Assembly (NCBI GenBank): GCA_009859145.1
Contig: VRVR01000020.1
Coordinates: forward strand, 62,001 to 126,000
Length of the DNA stretch: 64,000 nt
Direction of reading: 5' to 3'
Origin: Andalucia godoyi
Lineage: Eukaryota; Discoba; Jakobea; Jakobida; Andaluciidae
The notes below the pieces were generated by a model that saw nothing but the letters and a program-made list of their open reading frames with translations, did not search any database and was not told where the DNA came from. The position numbers and the translations under genes were made by a program. Below, piece after piece: positions 58,085 through 64,000 of the stretch (within the stretch, counting starts at the first letter, position 1; each line of letters opens with the position of its first letter).

Positions 58085-60148
58085 TTAATCGTCATATCGT
58101 CTGCGCTTGCCTCGTGGACCGTCATCGTCATCCTCGTCATCTCTGGATCGCTTTCCAAAGCGCCGTCCGTCATCCAAGTCTCTTCTTCTATTATCAAAGT
58201 CGCGATTGCGATCCTCGTACGCACGCCCACCTCGGCCCCGGTTCTCAGGACGTCCATGTCCGAACCGCGAACGCTCTGCACCCGCCATCGGATCCACTTG
58301 GCGGCCGACCATGCCGGCAGCAGCTGTTTCTTCTTCGTCGAGTGCATGGTAGCGAAGACCGACAGCTTTGGGGGTTACTACGCACATGGCATCTTTGACA
58401 CGAGCAACTTTCTCGGGGGAAGGGTTCCACTTCTCAAACCCAGCTTCGTTCTGCAACCAAAAGACATGCGTGCCAGAACGATTGGGAAGGATGCGCTCTT
58501 CAATAGAAGCACGATGTTGGAAGCCGTTCACAGAAGAGTAAGTCAGCGGTAGTGCGACAAAGTCAGCACGCTTGAAAGGAGAGGCTTCCAACATTTGCAA
58601 AGTCTTGAACGGAGGATCAAGCCATTCAGGGACAAACACAATAAATGAAATTGGCTCTGACGTCGCCGAAATTAAAGACTCCATGTGCTGAACTGCTCCT
58701 TCCATAACATCCTCTGCATACGGAGGATGAACTTGGAAAGATCCGCGAGTGGGGCGAAAATTGAAAAAAGAACCCAAAGACCCAAATGCTGCGTCGGTGT
58801 CAAGAAACAGGGAGCAATAGGAAGGAAGGTATGAGTTCAACGGAGAAGCGAAGCACTCCACGGAAACTTCAAAGTGCTCGACAAGCGATCGGAACGTCTC
58901 AGGAGTAATGGAATTCTGGAACCCAGCTCCTTCGAATTCTTGGAAGCCAAACCAGGAGCGGTAACGTCGAAGAAGCAGCCACACTCGAGTTGCACAGTCG
59001 TTGAGATCCGCGGCTGCATTGTTCCGCAGATACAAAAATTGCAACTTTTTCCAAAAAGCACGATTTAAAGTGGCCTCATCCTCACCACCTCCGTAAGACA
59101 GCCGCAAGATGTCCACGGTGTGGTCATTCGTGTCCACGTCAACGGGCTTCGTTTCCGAAGCCGCAGCATCCTTGCAAAAACCATTCAACCAAGATGCAGC
59201 TATGTCAGCATCCTCGATGACTTCGCGAATGAGTTTCTTGACAGGCTCTTCCAAGCACTTGCGAGCATACGGAATCATAGCCTCTCGAACCTCCGCCATC
59301 TTGTTGTGGAGATCCGAAGTCTGCACTTGCGCTGCTGAATCGCGAGCCCACTCCAAAGCATCTCCCAATATTTTCTGCAAGTTTGCAAGTTCTGCAGTCG
59401 AAACCAGAGAGCGTCGGTCCTCAGGCTCCATCATTTTCTTGCAAGTCTGGATCATCTCCTCTAAAACATGCTTGCCATCACGAACATTCGTGAACCTGCG
59501 CGGCTTTGCGGGAACTCCAGATAACAACTGAAACTCCAGCGCATAAGAAGAAATGCCAGCAGCTCCCATGAGACATGGGATGATTGGATCCTTGTCAAGC
59601 GCACCGGGAACCATGCAGCGTTCATGCAAGAAACGGTTATACGAATCACGGGGAGGGGCTGAACCAAGTCGATTGCGGCACCACGACTCAAAATCCGTCC
59701 GCAAATCATGCAGTCTGGACGCCCTCTTCATTTCCATAAGCCCGGATGGAGGAAGAACGGGCTGCGGGACTTCAATGCCCAGCAATGCCGCAAGATCGCA
59801 CGGTGGAGAAAGATCCCACATTGGAGTTGGAAGATTCCCCGCAACATATGCGATATCGCATTTGTCAAAGGAAACCACTTTCTGACGGACCTCCGCTGGG
59901 ACACGCTCGTTGCGAGCTGAAGAAGCCGAAGACGGCAAAGACGAAGAACCACCGGAAGAGCGTGAGAAAGACCGGTCTTTAAGCGAGGCTGACGATGAAG
60001 AAACCGGGGCAGCAGCAGCTGCTGCTGCTGCTGCTGGCAATTCTTCCTCCCATTTCGACTCTTCCGTAACCGGATTGTACAGATAACTGCGGTTCCAAGT
60101 CTTTGACCATCTAGCCTCCCAGCCCGGAGGAATCTTTGACGGATCCAT
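58085..60148 (-). CDS. PCIF1: PCIF1/CAPAM-like cap adenosine methyltransferase with WW domain
   Basis: 687 residues from the ATG giving MDPSKIPPGWE. The WW domain (residues about 6-38, GWEARWSKTWNRSYLYNP...WEEE) fits binding to the phosphorylated Pol II tail. The methyltransferase core matches human PCIF1: WFGFQEFEGAGFQNSITPETF, YCSLFLDTDAAFGSLGSFF, RGSFQVHPPYAEDVMEGAV, ISFIVFVPEWLDPP, SPFKRADF and LQNEAGFEKWNPSPE. The family makes N6-methyl on cap-adjacent 2'-O-methyladenosine. The catalytic NPPF of PCIF1 reads HPPY here (His474). The C-terminal tail is RGG/RD-rich and basic (KRRRYDD end). The frame is open ten codons upstream of the chosen start. Confidence 0.88.
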   Translation of the reverse strand: MDPSKIPPGWEARWSKTWNRSYLYNPVTEESKWEEELPAAAAAAAAAPVSSSSASLKDRSFSRSSGGSSSLPSSASSARNERVPAEVRQKVVSFDKCDIAYVAGNLPTPMWDLSPPCDLAALLGIEVPQPVLPPSGLMEMKRASRLHDLRTDFESWCRNRLGSAPPRDSYNRFLHERCMVPGALDKDPIIPCLMGAAGISSYALEFQLLSGVPAKPRRFTNVRDGKHVLEEMIQTCKKMMEPEDRRSLVSTAELANLQKILGDALEWARDSAAQVQTSDLHNKMAEVREAMIPYARKCLEEPVKKLIREVIEDADIAASWLNGFCKDAAASETKPVDVDTNDHTVDILRLSYGGGEDEATLNRAFWKKLQFLYLRNNAAADLNDCATRVWLLLRRYRSWFGFQEFEGAGFQNSITPETFRSLVEHFEVSVECFASPLNSYLPSYCSLFLDTDAAFGSLGSFFNFRPTRGSFQVHPPYAEDVMEGAVQHMESLISATSEPISFIVFVPEWLDPPFKTLQMLEASPFKRADFVALPLTYSSVNGFQHRASIEERILPNRSGTHVFWLQNEAGFEKWNPSPEKVARVKDAMCVVTPKAVGLRYHALDEEETAAAGMVGRQVDPMAGAERSRFGHGRPENRGRGGRAYEDRNRDFDNRRRDLDDGRRFGKRSRDDEDDDDGPRGKRRRYDD

Positions 60149-60516
60149 AAGTCTCTTTGTCAAACAGGAATGCGACAAACGACAGAGAAACGAAGTAAGA
60201 GAAAATATGCAGCAGATGCAGCAAAAGGGCCCACAAAGAAAACAAGCACAGGAAAGGCCTGCTCGCTGCAGTCCATGAACTCGTAGGCTGTTGTCTCAAG
60301 TGATGCTGTCGTGGTCCGATATTTTTTATATTGCTTCTACCAAACAAACAAAAAAGGCGTCAGGTTCAAGCGTCTTCTCGCCAACAGGCTCGGACTTGAC
60401 AGGTTTCTCGACTTCTCCGGTCTTGCCCTCCGCAGTTGCGTCTTTCTTCCACAGCCGAGAACGCCCAGGACAAGGGAAAAAGCGAAGGGGATAAGGATTT
60501 AAATTAAAAAAGAAGG
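60149..60516. other. Divergent spacer, nothing recognised
   Basis: Upstream region shared by the PCIF1-like and aldehyde dehydrogenase genes. Confidence 0.5.
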
Positions 60517-62058
60517 ATGAGCGCGCCGATTCTCAAACTTCCAGCCAGCACGGGTCTGTTCATCAACAATGAGTTCGTGCGGTGCAAGAAAGGAGATCAA
60601 ATTGCAGTCGTGGATCCTGCAACCGAAGCAGTTATGACTCGTGTGGACGAAGCAGGTCCCGAGGACATAGATGCCGCAGTTCTTTCTGCGCGTCGTGCAT
60701 TTGACGATCCAAACAGCGAATGGAACAGGATCACCGCAACTCAACGTGGCCGCTTGATTTATCGACTTGCGGATGCAATTGAACGCCGGTTCAAGGAATT
60801 CCAGGCTGTGGAATCCGCAACGTCCGGAAAGGCTTTTGCAGAAGCAGAGTATGATGTGAATGCGACTTTGAACGGACTGCGGTACTATGCTGGATTCGCA
60901 GACAAGATCCATGGAAAGGTCATTCCAGTGGACGCAGAAAGTACCCTGTGCTATACACGACGAGAAGCAATCGGGGTTTGTGCGCTGATTGTTCCCTGGA
61001 ACTTCAATCTGATGATTTCTGTGGGCTGGAAAACTGCGTGCGCACTAGCTACTGGCAATGTCGTTATCCTGAAGCCGGCTGAGCAGACGCCACTGACGGC
61101 GCTGCTTGTCGCCGAGTGTGTGAAGGAAGTTGGGTTCCCCCCGGGTGTGTTCCAAGTGTTGAACGGCCGTGGCGCAGTGACTGGAGACGGGCTTGTTCGG
61201 CATGCAGGAGTCGACAAGGTTGCCTTCACTGGAAGCACCGAGGTGGGCAAGTACATCACTCGTGCTGCTGCAGATACTTTGAAGAAAGTCTCTCTGGAAT
61301 GTATGTTGTTTTGTTCTTGTTGTTGTTTATGTTTTCGTTCTAGTTTTTACTAATTTTCTTCGCATACAATAGTGGGTGGCAAGTCTCCAAACATCATTTT
61401 TGAGTCCGCGGACATTGATGCTGCTGTTGAATGGTCCTTCATGGGGACGTTTCTCAATAACGGCCAATGCTGCTGTGCTGGAACTCGTGTTTACGTCCAG
61501 CGTTCGATTTTCGACAAGTTTGTGCAGAAAATTGTCGATATTGCAGAGAAGAAGAAACTCGGGCCTCCATTGCAGCCGGGAGTTGATTACGGTCCACTCG
61601 TTTCGAAAGAGCAGTTTGACAAGGTTATGTCGTACATTGAATACGCAAAGAATGACACGAATTGCAAGATCTTGGCCGGTGGTCGACGCGAAGGGACTCG
61701 TGGCTTCTTTGTCAGGCCAACAGTCGTTCATTGCTTAACGGACACCACAAAAGTAGGTCGTGAAGAAATTTTTGGTCCTGTCATGGCCGTGTTTTGCTTT
61801 GACACGGAAGAAGAGGCAATCCACAGAGCAAATGATTCGTCGTACGGCTTGGCGTCCTCAGTCTTCACCAAGGACCATTCGCAAGCGCTGCGCGTCTCAA
61901 GCAGGCTCCGAGCCGGAACAGTCTGGATCAACAATTACAACATTGTTCCCGTGCAAGCGCCTTTTGGCGGCTTCAAGGAATCTGGAAGTGGCCGTGATCT
62001 CTCAAAGTATGCCATCGAGGGATGGACACAGACGAAGTCGGTAATATCCCGGATGTAA
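60517..62058 (+). CDS. NAD(P)-dependent aldehyde dehydrogenase, two exons
   Basis: Exons 60517-61300 and 61373-62058 (intron GTATGT...AATAG) join in phase to give 489 residues, the usual ALDH length. Oxidises aldehydes to acids. Motifs: IVPWNFNLMISVGWK (nucleotide-binding Asn), VILKPAEQTP, AFTGSTEVGKYI, the catalytic Glu in SLELGGKSPN, whose codon lies just before the splice site, the nucleophile in NNGQCCCAGTRV, EEIFGPV and the C-terminal PFGGFKESGSGRD. It is closest in style to the ALDH1/2 class. No mitochondrial presequence is seen, so probably cytosolic; the physiological aldehyde is unknown. Confidence 0.95.
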
Positions 62059-62216
62059 GACATTCGTCTGCTCCTTTGTTTGTTCGTTTGTTTGTTTTTT
62101 TCCTCCTTCCCGATACTATCCGCTGCAGGCAAAGTGATCTGCCGTGGCATTCGCATTATTTAGCAATGGTAATAAAAAGTTGGATCCCCGTCGATATTTC
62201 GCGCATTCCTGTCTCT

Positions 62217-63338
62217 TCATTCTTCAGGCTCTCTTTCAGGCTGATTTCGGTACCGAAATTCTTCAAATTCCGGCTCAACGCTGTCGTCTTCGAGCGCTTG
62301 GAAAGTACGCATCTCCAAATTGTCTTCACTGTCAGCAAGCCCATCGTGTTTGAAAGACTCTTCGATGTGCACGGGAGTCTCTTTGGACTTGGCATACAGC
62401 ACTAGCGCAAGTCCAGACAAAATTAAGACACCACCAATAAGATCACTGATCAAAGGGGTCCCTCCAAACGCAATCCACGACGCACACGTAGCAAAAATGG
62501 GTTGCAGTGGTTGGAAAGAGGACACGAAAAGAGGGGAGCTACGCTTGAGGGCAACACTGAACAGGATGTATCCAATCGTGGAGCCAACAAAAACCGCAAA
62601 TAGAATCGTTCCCCAAACAATCAGCGGCATCGTGGAAAGCGCGACTCCGAGATCCATTCCAGGCTCGACGAACAGGACATCGATCCCCAAGAAGATTGAA
62701 ATAAACAAACATCCGTACACAAAGAAATTCGCATTCACGCTCAGAACAGGCATGTGCGCCGAAACAGACTTTTGAAGGAAAACACTCCAAACGTTCAAAA
62801 TGATTGTGGAAAAGCACAGCGTTGCACCCAAAGGCACATTTCTCCCTTCTGATGGAGAGTTTGCGTTATTGTCAGAAAAGAACGGGCGCAGCAGAATCAC
62901 CACAAAGCATCCTACGACAGTACACAATATCCCAACGCCTTTGATCCAGGTAAACCGCTCTTTCTTCGTCAATATTGCGACGAATGACACCAGAGCCGGA
63001 GTGGTTGGCACAGCCAATGCAGCAATAATCGCATTGGAGAAGTACAGCCCAACGAGAAACATCAGCTGACTTCCCGATCCTGTGATCAGTCCAAGCAATA
63101 TCAAATCCTTGATGCACCGTCGCGGAGGAATGATTCTTTTCTTATCAAACACTGCTGCAAGAACACCCATTGGAACAATAGACATCCAGATACGCAGAGC
63201 AACAAAGAGCACGGGATACTCGTAGCCTTTCAGTGCGATCGACGACAATACATAATAAATAGCCCAAATCAGTTGGTTGAACACCAGCAGCACGGAAGAC
63301 AATATAATATCCCTTCGTTGCAAACAAAAAGCATTCAT
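62217..63338 (-). CDS. EamA/DMT-family transporter
   Basis: 373 residues from ATG at 63338 (MNAFCLQRRD); the frame is open upstream without good composition. About ten hydrophobic helices are arranged as two EamA repeats: VLLVFNQLIWAIYYVLSSIAL and FSNAIIAALAVPTTPALVSFVAIL in the first, and TIGYILFSVALKRSSPLFVSSFQPLQPIFATCASW in the second. The PALVSF and QPLQPIFA segments are characteristic of the plant WAT1-like and bacterial EamA groups. An acidic cytosolic tail of about 60 residues follows. Substrate unknown. Confidence 0.88.
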   Translation of the reverse strand: MNAFCLQRRDIILSSVLLVFNQLIWAIYYVLSSIALKGYEYPVLFVALRIWMSIVPMGVLAAVFDKKRIIPPRRCIKDLILLGLITGSGSQLMFLVGLYFSNAIIAALAVPTTPALVSFVAILTKKERFTWIKGVGILCTVVGCFVVILLRPFFSDNNANSPSEGRNVPLGATLCFSTIILNVWSVFLQKSVSAHMPVLSVNANFFVYGCLFISIFLGIDVLFVEPGMDLGVALSTMPLIVWGTILFAVFVGSTIGYILFSVALKRSSPLFVSSFQPLQPIFATCASWIAFGGTPLISDLIGGVLILSGLALVLYAKSKETPVHIEESFKHDGLADSEDNLEMRTFQALEDDSVEPEFEEFRYRNQPEREPEE

Positions 63339-63575
63339 ATCGGAAAAAGGAACGTGCAAAACAACAATATTCAAAGACGGATTGAAATTACTGGAAATAA
63401 ATAATGGAAAACGGAAATGATGAGGTTCTGTCGATAAAGAAACTAACGCAAAAAATGCAACGCAACCACGCAACCATGCACTTTGAACAGCTTTTTCTCT
63501 TTATTTTCTTCTTTGTTTTTCTTTTTCTTTTTTTCGGTAGTGATGTTGCTGCAGCGATGTGATCAAGTTGAGAAG

Positions 63576-63903
63576 TCAAACAAACAGCAACGCGGATAAA
63601 AAGCGGGACGCCATTTTTCGCGAACCATTGTGAACTCCTCCTCTTGAGTCGCTCAGCAATGCAATTGTGGACGAGAATGCCCAAATCAAAGCGCGAGTCA
63701 GCCGGAAATCGCATGCCGCTGAATAATAACACGTCATTGTCATGCATACGGAAAAGTATCCATAAACAGACACGGTCGATACTGGCCGACACTAGCACGT
63801 TTTGTTTCACAGGGAATTCGTGCTTACGCACGCTCGGCCAAAATTCAGCCGGTGGCACAGGCTCCGCATTTTCGACACGATTTAAGGCAGCATCCGTAGC
63901 CAT
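63576..63903 (-). CDS. Small two-exon gene carrying the repeat-like intron
   Basis: Exon 1 is 63828-63903 (MATDAALNRVENAEPVPP) and exon 2 is 63576-63718 (CDFRLTRALIWAFSS ... FLSALLFV). The intron 63719-63827 starts GTAAGC and ends ATTATTCAG. The phases agree and the total is 72 residues. The product has a hydrophobic C-terminal half and matches no family I know. Without splicing the frame also stays open into a Lys-rich run, so the model is likely, not proven. Confidence 0.45.
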
Positions 63904-63912
63904 CTATTCTAT
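63719..63912 (-). repeat. Dispersed intron-like repeat, copy 2
   Basis: Counterpart of 8311-8445. The 109-bp intron of the small gene plus the flanking GAATGATAG...ATGGCTACG leader are conserved; the 66 bp of exon between the ATG region and the donor are missing from copy 1. Confidence 0.8.
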
Positions 63913-64000
63913 CATTCGTTGGTTTGGTTTTTTGGTTTCACTTTTTGCAACGTTTGTTCCATAAGGCGACCGAGTATCGCGAGCGCCATGTTGCCATCGT

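Noticed and set aside
1-64000. CRISPR arrays, transposases, integrases, rRNA or tRNA genes
   Set aside because: None seen on either strand; repeats found are microsatellites, coding tandem repeats and the two duplicated blocks.

Overview
This window is nuclear DNA of a gene-dense, intron-poor unicellular eukaryote. Both strands are coding. Genes are usually separated by 0.1-1 kb, and the few introns I could place are short (about 70-180 bp) with GTATGT/GTAAGT-type donors. The gene set is eukaryotic throughout: SF3B2, RPB9, HP1, a TRAP-alpha subunit, PEN-2, DCC1, cytosolic SerRS, PCIF1. A dynein-regulatory-complex-like IQ protein and a FAM194-domain protein fit a flagellated cell. A nuclear NusG-like protein with a mitochondrion-type presequence, a Tmc-like membrane cyclase and a pentameric ligand-gated channel together make a free-living heterotrophic flagellate likely. 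Jakobids, whose mitochondria keep bacterial-type RNA polymerase, are one candidate. That placement is inference, not a sequence match.

Layout. 0-8 kb: 3' end of a Cys-loop-type channel, a two-exon acylphosphatase, an acylated (MGCGNS) unknown protein, two very small genes and a 1031-residue Ser-rich protein. 8-14 kb: a dispersed repeat, SF3B2, the eRF1-type glutamine methyltransferase N6AMT1/MTQ2, then an HP1 protein (chromo plus chromoshadow) immediately beside a chromoshadow-only protein. 14-24 kb: an Eps15-like endocytic scaffold with two EH domains and internal tandem repeats, the first of two paralogous proteins with an unrecognised C-terminal domain, an unresolved spliced gene and a mitochondrial NAD-isocitrate dehydrogenase. 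24-34 kb: an unknown 760-residue protein, a DRC10-like IQ protein, an LRR/ubiquitin-hydrolase-like fusion and the second paralogue. 34-42 kb: an unresolved spliced region, SerRS, several small or low-complexity genes, and RPB9. 42-54 kb: a 1807-residue membrane nucleotidyl cyclase, the NusG-like gene, an exo/endonuclease/phosphatase-fold hydrolase, PEN-2 and DCC1. 54-64 kb: TRAP-alpha, a FAM194-thioredoxin fusion, a PCIF1-like cap methyltransferase with an altered catalytic motif, an aldehyde dehydrogenase, a drug/metabolite-type transporter and a small two-exon gene whose intron resembles the repeat near 8.4 kb.

The genes do not form operons. Recurrent themes are mRNA and chromatin machinery (SF3B2, RPB9, PCIF1, HP1 pair, DCC1), membrane traffic and ER function (EH scaffold, TRAP-alpha, PEN-2) and signalling (channel, cyclase, acylated proteins). 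The most striking non-gene features are a 379-bp block present twice, 34 kb apart, with only two differences, and an approximately 110-bp intron-like repeat present near both ends of the window.
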